From NCBI GenBank assembly GCA_017883205.1, contig JADGNZ010000001.1, positions 297,639 to 340,341 of the forward strand: a DNA stretch of 42,703 bases, in the 5' to 3' direction. Of the stretch, positions 1-9,200 are shown piece after piece. This DNA is from Thermoanaerobaculia bacterium. GTDB taxonomy: Bacteria; Acidobacteriota; Thermoanaerobaculia; Gp7-AA8. The notes beneath the pieces are model-generated. The model ran no database searches and was not told the DNA's origin. It was given only the letters and a program-made list of their open reading frames with translations. Positions within the stretch are counted from its first letter, which is position 1, and every line of letters starts with the position of its first letter. The position numbers were made by a program, and so were the translations under genes.

Positions 1-1822
1 CCGCGAACATGGCTTTGCCGTTCGAGTAACGGAACGAGTAAACGAACAGGGACTTACCGTCCGAGGCCGCTAGTGGAAGCGCCGGCGTAACGAAATCAGA
101 ATCCGTCAGGACAGCTTTCGCGACGATGTTTCCAATCGCGTCCGTGCGCGCAAATGAATTGTTTTCTGGGAGGGAGCATTCTGTACATAGAGGACCTTCC
201 CAGTGCCACGTCACGCTGCATCCACCTGCGGCACACGAAACGACAGGCGAATCAGCGGAAGCACTCGTCTCAACCACCTGCCGAGGAACGGACACGGTGC
301 CGTCTGGACTGACGCCGGAGATCGTCACAATATTACCTGCCGTCAGCACAACGTACGAATGGCCGCTCCAGCCGATGGCGAGGGAGTCTGATGGAAATCC
401 GTAAGGTGTGATGACGATTGGGGTGGAGTCGAGCACACCTTCTAGCGTCACGCGGCGAACCACGAGTGCCCAGTGTGAATCAAAATACGCGACCAGGAAA
501 TCACGGCCATTGGACGCTGTGGCCGTTGCCGACTCCGGATCCGCATCACCAAGGTCGATGGGAGGGCCGAGTTGTCCATCCGCGGCGATGAATGCAGCGC
601 GGGCGACGGCTTGAAAGCCCGCGCGTTCGCGCCAGGTAACCAGAGACAGGGTTCCATTCGAAGCGATCGATCCGCCGCCCTGCTCAGGCGCGGAGCTGGC
701 GATGGCTACGCGCCTGCGTGATGCCGGTTCGGCGTCGATTTGCGGCAGTGATTTGAAAATGGCCGCGGTCGTGCGCCAACCCGAATAGTCACTTTCGCGG
801 CTGATGATGACGGTGTCCCGTCCATTGCCGGCGATCGCGAATGGGTAGCTATTACCTCCGGACTGCGCGGGAGTAATCGCGACAGGCGCGGCGTCGAGCG
901 GCAGGCCGGTCGCGTCGACACGTGCCGCCAGAATCTGGCTTGGCGAGTAGTTGTCCGGTCTCGAAGTCGGCCAGGCCAGCGTGTACTCGTTGCCGGACCA
1001 GGTTGCTACGATTGCTCCGCCCGGTTGAAAGTCGGTTCTGCGCAGCGGCCCGCTGTTGCCGGCAGAGCCGACCGGCATAAAGGCGATCCGGCCGCTGATT
1101 ACCGGCATCATCAGGAATGACGATCCATTCGACGTCACGGAGACGCTGTTGATGTAGGAAGGCTCCGGAACCGAAAACGCGCTCGAGAGCTCAACATCAC
1201 CCCTTGAATTGAGGATCGTGAACGAGCCACGAGATGCGTAGCTGTCTGCTTCGGCGATCAGGTATTGGCTGCCATTCGAGGTAACCGATGGGTAGTGGAA
1301 TACGACGTTTGGAAGGACGCGGTCAGCGCCCAGCGGAGTCCCGTCGGCGGCGAGCATCCGGATGGAATTCGCCGACGTGATCATCAAGACATTGTCGCCA
1401 TTGCTGGCCATCTGTCCCACGCTGGTGTTGCTGATCACAACTGCTTGCTGATCGACCAGCCGGCCTTCGGGAGAGACACGCCGCGCGATGAGGGATGTCC
1501 CTGACGCATAGACGACGAGAAAATTGCCACCTACGAAAAAGACGTTGGGTTGACCAAACGCGGTGCCCGACGCGATCAGGATGCTGGGCCGGTCGAGCAA
1601 CTCGCCAGCCGGAGACAGGCGGCCACATCCGATCACGACCGCATTCGATGCCGTGCGTGTCCTCCAGACCGCGAAGAAGTTCGTGCCGTCCGAGGCGACG
1701 CGCGCGAATTCCTGCCGCGCCGGAGCGGCGCCCAGAACCGCCGAGGTCAGCGCCTGATCGCTGCGGATCTGCGCCAACACCGGCGTCGCAGCAAGCAAGA
1801 GCAATAACGCCATCTTTCTCAT
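1..1822 (-). CDS. Secreted repeat (beta-propeller-like) protein, 3' end outside window
   Basis: The frame is open from an ATG at 1822 to the window edge, giving 607 residues without a stop. The N-terminus (MRKMALLLLLAATPVLAQ) is a clear signal peptide, so the product is exported. The mature part repeats a short motif roughly every 50-60 residues, for example VASDGTNFFAVW, MASNGDNVLMI, VTSNGSQYLIA, IASNGTLSLVTW and TASNGRDFLVAY. This looks like the blades of an extracellular beta-propeller. No catalytic motif is recognisable, and function is unknown. It is divergent from fabI, 81 bp away. What lies 3' of it cannot be seen. The call as a real secreted repeat protein is firm; the exact fold is inferred. 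Confidence 0.8.
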   Translation of the reverse strand, partial: MRKMALLLLLAATPVLAQIRSDQALTSAVLGAAPARQEFARVASDGTNFFAVWRTRTASNAVVIGCGRLSPAGELLDRPSILIASGTAFGQPNVFFVGGNFLVVYASGTSLIARRVSPEGRLVDQQAVVISNTSVGQMASNGDNVLMITSANSIRMLAADGTPLGADRVLPNVVFHYPSVTSNGSQYLIAEADSYASRGSFTILNSRGDVELSSAFSVPEPSYINSVSVTSNGSSFLMMPVISGRIAFMPVGSAGNSGPLRRTDFQPGGAIVATWSGNEYTLAWPTSRPDNYSPSQILAARVDATGLPLDAAPVAITPAQSGGNSYPFAIAGNGRDTVIISRESDYSGWRTTAAIFKSLPQIDAEPASRRRVAIASSAPEQGGGSIASNGTLSLVTWRERAGFQAVARAAFIAADGQLGPPIDLGDADPESATATASNGRDFLVAYFDSHWALVVRRVTLEGVLDSTPIVITPYGFPSDSLAIGWSGHSYVVLTAGNIVTISGVSPDGTVSVPRQVVETSASADSPVVSCAAGGCSVTWHWEGPLCTECSLPENNSFARTDAIGNIVAKAVLTDSDFVTPALPLAASDGKSLFVYSFRYSNGKAMFA

Positions 1823-1873
1823 GCGCGATACGGTACTGCAACTCTCGATCGGAAGTCGGTGACGAGGATGGCT

Positions 1874-1882
1874 TGCTATGAT
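1874..1882 (+). promoter_or_regulatory. Extended -10 promoter element before fabI
   Basis: TGCTATGAT matches an extended -10 (TGn followed by a TATAAT-like hexamer) 21 bp before the fabI start. No convincing -35 is seen. A similar CTTGCTATAT string lies at 15487-15496 upstream of the DUF1844 operon, which gives mild support for a shared promoter type. Confidence 0.35.
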
Positions 1883-1903
1883 CCGCTATCGGAGGGGACA
1901 AGC

Positions 1904-2677
1904 ATGCCGCTGCTCGAAGGAAAGACCGGGATCGTTTTCGGGGTCGCCAACAAACGCTCCATCGCCTGGGCCATCGCGCAGGCGTTGGCGCGCGAGGGAA
2001 TGCGTTTGGCCTTCACCTATCAGGGCGAGCGGCTCAAGGCGAATGTCGAAGAGCTCTGCGCGGCCATGCCGGACTCGCTCATCCTGCCGTGCGACGTTAC
2101 GGTAGATGCCGAGGTTGAGAGCGTGTTCCGCGAAGTCGGTGAGAAGTTCGGCCGGCTCGACGCGCTCGTACACTCGGTTGCCTTCGCCCCTCGGGAAGAT
2201 CTCGAAAACGACTTCGTGAACACGTCACGCGAAGGCTTCAAGATAGCGCACGACATTTCCGCGTACTCGCTCGTCGCGCTGACGCGTGCCGCGCTTCCCT
2301 TGTTTGAGCAATCGGGCGGCGGCGCGGTCCTGGCGATGACCTACTACGGCGCGGAGAAAGCGGTCGAAGGCTACAACCTGATGGGCGTGGCAAAAGCCTC
2401 CCTCGAAGCCAGCGTCCGGTACCTCGCCGCAAACCTCGGCCCGAAGAACGTCCGCGTTAACGCCATCTCCGCCGGTCCGGTCAACACTCTCGCTGCGCGC
2501 GGCATCAAGGGATTCACCGGCATGCTCAAGCATCACGCCGAGCGCGCTCCGTTGCGGCGCAATGTGGAGCTCGAAGAGATCGGCAACGCTGCGCTTTTCC
2601 TGCTCTCTTCGATGTCGGCGGCCATCACCGGCGAAGTCATGTTCGTCGACGGCGGCTACAACATCATCGGACTTTGA
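1904..2677 (+). CDS. fabI: Enoyl-[acyl-carrier-protein] reductase (NADH), FabI
   Basis: Catalyses the last reduction of each fatty-acid elongation cycle, trans-2-enoyl-ACP to acyl-ACP with NADH, in the cytosolic type II pathway. The 257-residue protein is normal length for FabI. It carries the divergent nucleotide-binding start GVANKRSIAWAIA and the FabI-specific Tyr-X6-Lys pair in YNLMGVAK (Tyr157, Lys164), with the extra tyrosine near residue 147 (TYYGAEKA). The C-terminus VDGGYNIIG is typical. I chose the ATG at 1904 rather than the upstream GTG because GGAGGGG at 1891-1897 is six bases before it and family proteins begin at this point. The 3' end overlaps the convergent isochorismatase-fold gene by 14 bp. 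FabI is the target of triclosan and isoniazid-type inhibitors. Confidence 0.96.
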   Translation: MPLLEGKTGIVFGVANKRSIAWAIAQALAREGMRLAFTYQGERLKANVEELCAAMPDSLILPCDVTVDAEVESVFREVGEKFGRLDALVHSVAFAPREDLENDFVNTSREGFKIAHDISAYSLVALTRAALPLFEQSGGGAVLAMTYYGAEKAVEGYNLMGVAKASLEASVRYLAANLGPKNVRVNAISAGPVNTLAARGIKGFTGMLKHHAERAPLRRNVELEEIGNAALFLLSSMSAAITGEVMFVDGGYNIIGL

Positions 2678-3245
2678 TCGCGGCCAGAACGTCTTCCGTC
2701 GAGCGCACGCGCCCCATGCGCGGAAAGATCGTCGTTACCGCGAAGGCGTGCGCGCCTTCTGTGAGACCGGACATGGCATCTTCGACGAAGAGCTGCTCGA
2801 AGCCGCGCTCGTAAGCATCGCGCGCGGTCGACTCGACGCCGAAGTTCGTCGCGATTCCGCCGTAGACGAGCGTCTTGATCCCGCGGCGCCGCAACTGCAG
2901 ATCGAGCGCGGTGCCGTAGAACGCGCCCCACTGCCGCTTGAGGATCACGATGTCGCCCGGCTGCCGATCGAGCTCCGGTACAAGCTCGCTCCAGTCGGCT
3001 GCTCGTGGCATTGCTGGCGGCGCCGCGTCCGCCGTTGGTGTTAGCCGGTCGCAATCATCGTCCGAGAAACCAACCTGGACGAGCACGACGAGCGAGCCGG
3101 CTTCGCGGAATGCCTTTGCCAACTTCGCGCAGCGCGAGACGACGTCGGCAGCCGAGTGCGGAGCGGCTGGCCGCGCCACGATGCCGTGCTGAAGATCGAT
3201 GACGATCAGCGCGGTTGTTGAGGGATCGATGACGAGATCAGTCAT
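2664..3245 (-). CDS. Isochorismatase-family cysteine-hydrolase fold protein with Gly in place of Cys
   Basis: A 193-residue cytosolic alpha/beta protein of the isochorismatase superfamily (PF00857). The conserved Asp (Asp17 in VIDLQHG) and Lys (Lys103 in LKRQWGAFYGT) are present. In the motif that normally holds the nucleophilic cysteine the sequence reads GIATNFGVESTARDAYERG, with Gly136 at the Cys position. The same Gly substitution occurs in true isochorismatases and YecD-like proteins, so amidase chemistry is unlikely. A vinyl-ether hydrolase or an unknown role is possible. The ATG at 3245 lies 26 bp after the anti-sigma gene, so it probably belongs to that operon. A longer in-frame extension runs through the anti-sigma gene and was rejected. 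Substrate unknown. Confidence 0.85.
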   Translation of the reverse strand: MTDLVIDPSTTALIVIDLQHGIVARPAAPHSAADVVSRCAKLAKAFREAGSLVVLVQVGFSDDDCDRLTPTADAAPPAMPRAADWSELVPELDRQPGDIVILKRQWGAFYGTALDLQLRRRGIKTLVYGGIATNFGVESTARDAYERGFEQLFVEDAMSGLTEGAHAFAVTTIFPRMGRVRSTEDVLAAIKVR

Positions 3246-3271
3246 GCGCTCGATGGGTGCAGAAACAATTC

Positions 3272-4066
3272 CTACGTGCTTCCAGCCACAAAGAAATTCG
3301 TGTTCGTCGGCTGGGCGACGCCGCCTTTTGGCTCCAGCGTCACCGCCAGACCTTTGATCTCGGTCGCCAGCGGCAGGTTCTCGATCGAGATCGATGCGGC
3401 TCCGTCCTTCGTCACGTCGAAGACTCCGGCGCTTTGCGGTTTGGGTTGATCCGCGCGGAGGATCCAGAGCTGGTAACTCTTGTCGGCGGCGTTGGCCGGC
3501 AGGTTGTAGAAGAAGACGACGGCCCGGCGCTGCTGCGGTTCGAGGAAGACTTTCGCCGACGCGGACGGCGACACCTGCTGACCCGACAGTGCGATGGTGC
3601 GCGTGTCGCGCGAGGCCAGCGCAGACATCTCGGCCGCGAGCTTCTCGTTGCGGGAAGCCAGCAACTCGTTTTCGTTCGTGACGCGGCGCAGCTCGGCTTC
3701 GCGGGTGTTGACCCTTTCGCGCATCACGCGGACCGACAGCTCGCGCCAGCCCCACAACGCGAGGAACAACACCGCTGCAACCATCCACCAGCGGCTGATG
3801 CCGAATCGCTCGCGCGCATCGACGACATTGTCATCGGTGCTGGCTTCATCGACAGCCGCGACGATGCGGTCGCGAAGTTGGCGCGGCGGCGGGACCGGAT
3901 CGAGATCGCGCGCGATGAGCGACGCAGCTTCCTCGTACTCGTCCCGAGCGCGGCGGCAGTCCGCGCAGGTGGCGGCATGCGCGCGGAAAGCGCTGCCTTC
4001 CTCCGCCGTTGCGGCGCCGATCGCTTCGAGAGCGGCGATCGATTCGAGCTCGTCGTGCGTCATCAT
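3272..4066 (-). CDS. Membrane anti-sigma factor, RskA-like, with zinc-finger motif
   Basis: A 264-residue anti-sigma factor for the ECF sigma encoded just upstream. The N-terminal cytoplasmic domain has the zinc-binding anti-sigma motif H30-x3-C34-x2-C37 (HAATCADC). One membrane helix follows near residues 93-110 (WWMVAAVLFLALWGW), then a coiled-coil stretch to about 165. The C-terminus resembles the anti-sigma-K (RskA) periplasmic domain, with VFFYNLPANAADKSYQLW and a final TNTNFFVAGS. Its ATG overlaps the sigma-factor stop as ATGA (4063-4066), which implies translational coupling and matched expression. Release of the sigma factor by regulated proteolysis is known for this family but cannot be read from the sequence. 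The inducing signal is unknown. Confidence 0.9.
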   Translation of the reverse strand: MMTHDELESIAALEAIGAATAEEGSAFRAHAATCADCRRARDEYEEAASLIARDLDPVPPPRQLRDRIVAAVDEASTDDNVVDARERFGISRWWMVAAVLFLALWGWRELSVRVMRERVNTREAELRRVTNENELLASRNEKLAAEMSALASRDTRTIALSGQQVSPSASAKVFLEPQQRRAVVFFYNLPANAADKSYQLWILRADQPKPQSAGVFDVTKDGAASISIENLPLATEIKGLAVTLEPKGGVAQPTNTNFFVAGST

Positions 4067-4641
4067 CGGTAGGCCTTCAGCCGCTCCCGCAGCTTCTTCA
4101 TCCCGAGCTGCATGCGTGTTTTGATCGTGCCGAGCGGCTCGCCGAGCTTCGCGGAAATCTCCGACTGAGAAAGCCCTTCGAAGTACGCCAGCGCCAGGGC
4201 CACGCGCTGCGGCTCCGGCAATTCCGCGAGCGCACCGCGCACCGCCATCCGTTCTTCGGATTCGATCGCGTCGTCAGCGCCCGTTCGTTTCTCGACGAAG
4301 CCGAGGCTGGTGGAGAGCTCGCGGCCGGCGTCGTCTTCGCGGTCGCCGCGAATCTTCCTGGATCGCAACCGGTCGATACCGCGGCTGCGTGCAATCGAGA
4401 TGAGCCAGGCAACATCGCTACCGCGCACGGCGTCGAACATCTTGGCGTTCGTCCACGCCTTCACGAACGTCTCCTGCAGGACTTCCTGAGCGTCGTCGGG
4501 ATTGGCGAGGATTCGGAGGAGAAGGGCATAGAGGGTCGAAGAATGGCGGTCGTACAGCCGCTCGAATGCATCGAGATCGCCCCGCGCGACGGCGGGCAGC
4601 AGCGAGCTGGATTCGACGCTGATGTCCATTGCGACGGTCAT
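4063..4641 (-). CDS. RNA polymerase ECF-type sigma factor
   Basis: A 192-residue sigma-70 family factor of the extracytoplasmic-function group, close to SigK/RpoE-like members. Region 2 includes DDAQEVLQETFVKAW and the promoter-melting helix. Region 4 has the helix-turn-helix GLSQSEISAKLGEPLGTIK followed by a basic helix. It overlaps the downstream anti-sigma gene by four bases. A second possible start (MDISVESS) lies four codons in; neither start has a strong ribosome site. The gene is expected to direct RNA polymerase to stress promoters, often including its own. The pair plus the isochorismatase-like gene form a likely three-gene operon. Confidence 0.93.
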   Translation of the reverse strand: MTVAMDISVESSSLLPAVARGDLDAFERLYDRHSSTLYALLLRILANPDDAQEVLQETFVKAWTNAKMFDAVRGSDVAWLISIARSRGIDRLRSRKIRGDREDDAGRELSTSLGFVEKRTGADDAIESEERMAVRGALAELPEPQRVALALAYFEGLSQSEISAKLGEPLGTIKTRMQLGMKKLRERLKAYR

Positions 4642-4692
4642 AGCCAGGCGCTGAACTTACGTCGCAGCGCCCATGCTGGATTCACGCTGGAT

Positions 4693-4881
4693 TCACTTCT
4701 TCGGCTGGTCGCTTGATTCTTGCGGAAACTCGATGTCGGTCCGGTAGCCGGTCCGCGAGTTGGAGCGCTTGCCGGGATAGCCGTCCGGCCGTCCGGACGA
4801 TTCTTTGTTCGTCCCGTGCCCTTGGGCGCCGCCGTCCCAGAAGCCTTTGTCCTTGACGTTTTGCTGCGGATTGTCAGCCAT
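4693..4881 (-). CDS. Small hydrophilic protein of unknown function
   Basis: A 62-residue frame rich in Gly, Asn, Ser and charged residues, with no hydrophobic stretch (FWDGGAQGHGTNKESSGRP in the middle). I do not recognise a family. It sits between lon and the ECF sigma gene in the same direction. No good ribosome site is visible upstream of its ATG. Codon choice resembles its neighbours, which favours a real gene, but its length leaves doubt. Confidence 0.5.
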   Translation of the reverse strand: MADNPQQNVKDKGFWDGGAQGHGTNKESSGRPDGYPGKRSNSRTGYRTDIEFPQESSDQPKK

Positions 4882-4897
4882 GGGCGGATTCTATCGC

Positions 4898-4927
4898 GTG
4901 AGCACAGACAAGAGAGTCTGTGCTCAC
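4898..4927. repeat. Perfect 12-bp inverted repeat, shared dispersed element
   Basis: Arms GTGAGCACAGAC (4898-4909) and its exact complement (4916-4927) enclose a 6-base loop. It lies about 30 bp beyond the lon stop and may act as a terminator, although no T-run follows. A 17-base string at 4941-4957 starting TGTGGCATGG recurs exactly at 13235-13251 next to a second hairpin of the same type. Confidence 0.75.
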
Positions 4928-4957
4928 AGGAACCTGCTCTTGTGGCATGGCACAGAC

Positions 4958-7429
4958 CTACCCCGGCTGCGCCACCGGCATCTGCTCGGTCACAGGCGGG
5001 GCCGGCTCCGGCTCGGCCAGCGGCTTCGACTCGCGGCCGGCTCGCTCGGTGGTCTTCTGATCTGCGGCGGCGCGGTCGAGCAGCGCGATCCTGAGTACAT
5101 CTTCGACATGCTCGACGAAATAGAACTGCATGTCGCGCTTGATCGGCTCGGGGACGTCGATCAGGTCGCGCTCGTTCAGCTTCGGCATGATGACGGTGGT
5201 GATCTTCGCGGCGCGTGCGGCCAGCACTTTTTCCTTCAGGCCGCCGATCGGGAGAACGTCTCCACGCAGTGTCACTTCGCCGGTCATGGCAACATTTCGC
5301 CTCACGGGCCGGCCGGTGATCATCGAGATGATCGCGCTCGTCATGGTGATGCCTGCTGACGGGCCGTCTTTCGGAATCGCGCCCGCGGGGACGTGGATGT
5401 GAATGTCGTGCGTCTCGAAGTAATCGGGCGGGATGTTCTGCTCGTCGGCATGCGCGCGAGCGTACGTGAGTGCCGCCTGCGCTGACTCCTTCATCACATC
5501 GCCGAGCTGGCCGGTGAGCACGAGTTTCCCTTTGCCCTTCACGGCCAGCGCTTCGATGAAGAGGATGTCGCCGCCGACCGCGGTCCAGGCGAGACCGGTA
5601 GCCACGCCGACCTGATCGCGCTCGAGCAATTCTTCGGCGAAATGCTTCATCGGTCCGAGGTACTTTTCGACCGATGTGTCGGTGATGCGGTAGCTCTCCT
5701 GCTGGTTTCCGCCGGCCACCTGCACCGCGATCTTGCGGCAGACGGTGCCGATCTCGCGCTCCAGATTGCGAAGCCCGGCTTCCTTGGTATAGCCGGTGAT
5801 GATGCGCGTGATGCCGGAGTCGGTCCAAACCACAGGCGTCTCTTTGATACCGTTCTCCTCCATCTGCTTCGGGATGAGATGTTGCTTGGCGATGGCCAGC
5901 TTCTCCTCATCGGTGTAGCCGGACAGACGGATGACTTCCATGCGGTCGAGGAACGCCGGCTGAATCGTGTCGAGCACGTTGGCGGTGACGACGAACATCA
6001 CGTTCGACAAGTCGTAGGGGACGCCGAGGTAGTGATCGCGGAAGGAGAAGTTCTGCTCGGGATCGAGGACCTCGAGGAGTGCCGATGAGGGATCGCCGCG
6101 GTAGTCAGCGCCGATCTTGTCGACCTCGTCGAGCATGAACACCGGGTTCGATGTGGCGGCCTGGTTGATGCCCTGGATGATGCGGCCGGGCAGCGCGCCG
6201 ACGTAGGTTCGCCGGTGGCCGCGGATTTCGGCCTCATCGCGCACGCCGCCGAGCGAAATGCGAACGAACTTGCGGTCGAGCGCTCGCGCGATCGAGCGCC
6301 CCAGCGACGTCTTGCCGACACCGGGGGGGCCGACGAAGCAGAGGATTGGGCCTTTCATCTTCTGCCCGCGCAGCTTGCGTACGGCCAGGTACTCGAGGAT
6401 GCGCTCCTTGATCTTCTCGAGGTCGTAGTGGTCTTCGTCGAGGATCGTGCGTGCGCGCACGAGGTCGTGGTTGTCCGCGGACATCACACCCCACGGCAGT
6501 CCGGTCATCCAATCGAGATACGTGCGGATGATCGAGGTCTCGGCCGAATCGGGATGCGACCGCTCCAGCCGCTTGATCTGTTTCTCGACCTCTTCCTTCG
6601 CCTCGGACGGGATCTGCTTCTCTTCAATCTTCTTGCGGTAGTTCTCGACATCCTCGGCGACGTCTTCTCCTTCGCCGAGCTCCGACTGGATCGCCTTCAG
6701 TTGCTGCCGCAGGAAGTACTCGCGCTGCGACTTGTTCATCTCGCCCTGGGCGGCCGACGAGATCTCTTGCTGCATGGTCAGAAGGTTGATCTCGCGGGAG
6801 AGGAGGTCATTGACCTTCTTGAGCCGCTCGACGGGATCCATCGTCTCGAGGATCTGCTGCGCTTCCTCGAGCTTGAGGTCAAGGTTCGATGCGGCCAGGT
6901 CGGTCAGGCGCGCCGGATCGTCGAGATTGGCCGCGATCACCATGACCTCGGGACTGATGTTCTTGCCGAGCCCAACCGCTCGGTCGAGGTTCTGCTTCAC
7001 GGCGCGGATGAGCGCCTCGGTCTCGAGGCCACGGTCCTTCGCCGTCGTCTCCTCGATGCGCGTGATCTTCGCTTTGAAGAACGGAGCGGTCTGGATGAAG
7101 TAGTCGATCCGAGCGCGGCTGAGGCCTTGCACGAGGATGCGAATGCGGCCATCGGGCAGCTTCAGCATCCGCATGATGATGGCCACGGTGCCGACTCGAT
7201 AGAGGTCGTCCTCGGCCGGGTCTTCGTTTTGAAAGTCTTTCTGCGCCGTCAGCATGATGACGCGGTTCTCGGCCAGGGCCTGATCCACCGCGTTGATCGA
7301 CTTCTCCCGCGACACCGACAGCGGCACGATGATGAAGGGGAAGATCACGAGGTCCTTGAGCGGCAGCACCGGCAGGACGTCGGGGATTTTGATTGGCTCT
7401 TCTTTCGCGGTTTCGTTCGCGTCAGTCAT
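4958..7429 (-). CDS. lon: ATP-dependent Lon protease
   Basis: An 823-residue cytosolic serine protease of the AAA+ type that degrades damaged and short-lived regulatory proteins. The order is the usual one: N-terminal substrate-binding LAN domain (1-210), coiled helical region, AAA+ module with Walker [10 protein letters not shown] near 370 and Walker [11 protein letters not shown], and the C-terminal protease domain. The catalytic Ser is in KDGPSAGIT (about 690) and the Lys in LKEKVLAA (about 733). Length fits bacterial LonA. A Pro/Glu-rich tail follows the protease domain. GAGAGG lies five bases before the ATG. It follows nrdR by 69 bp on the same strand, so the two may be co-transcribed. 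Confidence 0.97.
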   Translation of the reverse strand: MTDANETAKEEPIKIPDVLPVLPLKDLVIFPFIIVPLSVSREKSINAVDQALAENRVIMLTAQKDFQNEDPAEDDLYRVGTVAIIMRMLKLPDGRIRILVQGLSRARIDYFIQTAPFFKAKITRIEETTAKDRGLETEALIRAVKQNLDRAVGLGKNISPEVMVIAANLDDPARLTDLAASNLDLKLEEAQQILETMDPVERLKKVNDLLSREINLLTMQQEISSAAQGEMNKSQREYFLRQQLKAIQSELGEGEDVAEDVENYRKKIEEKQIPSEAKEEVEKQIKRLERSHPDSAETSIIRTYLDWMTGLPWGVMSADNHDLVRARTILDEDHYDLEKIKERILEYLAVRKLRGQKMKGPILCFVGPPGVGKTSLGRSIARALDRKFVRISLGGVRDEAEIRGHRRTYVGALPGRIIQGINQAATSNPVFMLDEVDKIGADYRGDPSSALLEVLDPEQNFSFRDHYLGVPYDLSNVMFVVTANVLDTIQPAFLDRMEVIRLSGYTDEEKLAIAKQHLIPKQMEENGIKETPVVWTDSGITRIITGYTKEAGLRNLEREIGTVCRKIAVQVAGGNQQESYRITDTSVEKYLGPMKHFAEELLERDQVGVATGLAWTAVGGDILFIEALAVKGKGKLVLTGQLGDVMKESAQAALTYARAHADEQNIPPDYFETHDIHIHVPAGAIPKDGPSAGITMTSAIISMITGRPVRRNVAMTGEVTLRGDVLPIGGLKEKVLAARAAKITTVIMPKLNERDLIDVPEPIKRDMQFYFVEHVEDVLRIALLDRAAADQKTTERAGRESKPLAEPEPAPPVTEQMPVAQPG

Positions 7430-7498
7430 CGGTACCTCTCAACTCTCGGGAAACCATCGTTATGGCTGTGCAATGCGTGTTCCTGCGTGTTGCGGCCG

Positions 7499-7945
7499 CT
7501 ACTTCAACTGATGCAACTCTTTCACAAACGCGTCGACATCTTCGAATCTCCGGTACACCGAAGCGAATCGGACGTAGGCCACCGGATCGAGATCGCGAAG
7601 CCGTTCCATGACCATCGTGCCGATCGACTTGCTCGAAATCTCGCGTTCGCTGGAATCCTGCATGGCGGTTTCGATGAAGTCGGCGAGGCGTTCCAGTTTT
7701 TCCTGCGGCACCGGACGTTTGCGGCAGGCTACCTGGAGACCGCGCATCAACTTGCCGCGGTCGTAGGTCTCCCGCCGTTCGTCGCGCTTGGCCACCTGAA
7801 ACGGCAGTTGCTCGATCTTCTCGTAACTCGTGAAGCGCCGCTCGCATTTGGTGCACTCGCGCCGGCGGCGGATGACGTCGGCCTCGCGGCTCTCACGTGA
7901 GTCGACGACGCGGTCTTCTGTGTTGCCGCAGAACGGGCAGCGCAT
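7499..7945 (-). CDS. nrdR: Transcriptional repressor NrdR
   Basis: A 148-residue zinc-ribbon/ATP-cone repressor that binds NrdR boxes and controls ribonucleotide reductase genes according to dATP/ATP level. The zinc ribbon cysteines are Cys3, Cys6, Cys31 and Cys34 (MRCPFCG and ECTKCERRFTSYE). The ATP-cone follows from about residue 49 (VAKRDERRETYDRGKLMRGL). Length and motifs match the family closely. Lon lies downstream and the flippase-like gene 15 bp upstream, all on the minus strand. No nrd gene or NrdR box was found in the window, so its targets lie elsewhere. Confidence 0.96.
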   Translation of the reverse strand: MRCPFCGNTEDRVVDSRESREADVIRRRRECTKCERRFTSYEKIEQLPFQVAKRDERRETYDRGKLMRGLQVACRKRPVPQEKLERLADFIETAMQDSSEREISSKSIGTMVMERLRDLDPVAYVRFASVYRRFEDVDAFVKELHQLK

Positions 7946-7960
7946 TCTGAAGGCCGTATA

Positions 7961-9052
7961 TCACGACTGCGAAAGAGTTTCGTTGTCGGCCGGCACATCC
8001 TCGGCGGCACGCCTGAGGTCGCGCCAGCGCAGCCCCTCGCGCGCGAAGAGCACCACGCCGGTGATGACGACGGGAAGCGTGCCGACCAGGTGCAGCAATA
8101 GAGCGGTGGCAACCGAGGTGTCGATATCGAAGCCGTAAAACGAGGTGAGCGCCCATTGACAGAGCTTGTGGAATCCGCCGACGCCGCCCGGGGTGGGGAT
8201 CGCAACGCCGATCGTCGTCACGGCGCTGATGAAGAAAGTCGAGTCGAACGGTAGCGGGCGATGAACGGCGATGAACACGAGCCAGTACTGCGCGGTCAGG
8301 CAAAGCCAGACGCCGGCGGTCGCGAAGATTACGGTGAAGAAATCGCGCGGTCGCTCGGTCACAGCGAGCGTCTTCGCGAAAGCGTCGAAGAACTTCATCC
8401 ACGGTTCGCGGAATCGCTTCGGCAGGATGCGACCGATCCATTCGTGCACGCGCCTGACGACGCCACCGAAAAAGTAGAGCCCGACGAGAAACGAAAGGAG
8501 CGCGATCAGGACGATCGTGCAGCCGATAGCGCCTCCGTGTACGACTCCGGCGCCATTCGGAAACGCGTTCCAGCGCAAAGCTGCAAAACAGATGAAGAGG
8601 GCGAGGATGCTGAACAGATCGAGGATCCGTTCCGTCAGCACGGTCCCCAGTGCCTCAGCGAACCGAACGTTGGTGCGCCGCGCCAGCAGGGCCGGCCGCG
8701 CCACATCTCCAGCGCGGATCGGCAGCACGGTCGAGAGCATGTAGCCAGTGGTGTTGGCGAAGAACGTCGGATAGAAGCCGGGCGGTTTTGGGCTGGCGAG
8801 GAGGACGCGCCAGCGGATCGTGCGGAAGATCAGAGCCATCCAGTTGACAGCGAACGCTGACGCGAGCCACCACGGACTCGTCGCGGTCATGATCCGCCAA
8901 ACCTCCGTGAGGTTGCTTTTCCAGAGGAAGAGCCCGAGGAAGAAGATCGTGAGGAGCGCGACCGAGGTGACCTGGAGAGTGCGGCGCAAAGTCGGGCAGT
9001 TGTACCACAGCGTTGTTTGACGACTGGGCGAACGGGAGAGCTGGCCAGGCAT
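7961..9052 (-). CDS. UPF0104 / lysylphosphatidylglycerol synthase-type membrane protein
   Basis: A 363-residue polytopic inner-membrane protein with about eight hydrophobic helices, of the PF03706 family (the flippase-like half of MprF, also YbhN/AglD). The hallmark IPTPGGVGGFH is present near residue 290, with TERILDLF and RAGDVARP earlier. The soluble aminoacyl-transferase domain of MprF is missing, so it cannot make lysyl-phosphatidylglycerol itself. A lipid or glycolipid translocation role is inferred. AGGAG at 9061-9065 (plus coordinates, read on minus) is eight bases before the ATG. It lies immediately upstream of nrdR. The first 21-bp tandem array begins 149 bp upstream of its start. 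Confidence 0.87.
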   Translation of the reverse strand: MPGQLSRSPSRQTTLWYNCPTLRRTLQVTSVALLTIFFLGLFLWKSNLTEVWRIMTATSPWWLASAFAVNWMALIFRTIRWRVLLASPKPPGFYPTFFANTTGYMLSTVLPIRAGDVARPALLARRTNVRFAEALGTVLTERILDLFSILALFICFAALRWNAFPNGAGVVHGGAIGCTIVLIALLSFLVGLYFFGGVVRRVHEWIGRILPKRFREPWMKFFDAFAKTLAVTERPRDFFTVIFATAGVWLCLTAQYWLVFIAVHRPLPFDSTFFISAVTTIGVAIPTPGGVGGFHKLCQWALTSFYGFDIDTSVATALLLHLVGTLPVVITGVVLFAREGLRWRDLRRAAEDVPADNETLSQS

Positions 9053-9200
9053 TTCTCACACTCCTGGGCGGCTCCTTTGATCGACAACTGTGAGAAATGA
9101 CAAGTCAAAACGGGCGGGAGCAAACGCGGGCTCCTTGGCTGCTGCCGATGTTGTTGGCGTCGCGCCGTCCGTGAGCCGGCTGGGCACGATGCGAACCATC

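Noticed and set aside
3246-3788. N-terminal extension of the isochorismatase-like gene
   Set aside because: It overlaps the whole anti-sigma C-terminus in another frame and has the Arg-rich look of a shadow frame.
4638-5828. 396-codon minus-strand frame inside lon
   Set aside because: Out of frame with lon, Arg/His-rich shadow.
6215-7900. 561-codon open frame on the plus strand
   Set aside because: It is antisense to lon and nrdR, which are clear matches; composition is the mirror of those genes in high-GC DNA.
7961-9052. Full lysylphosphatidylglycerol synthase (MprF)
   Set aside because: Only the membrane half is present; the soluble transferase domain is absent.
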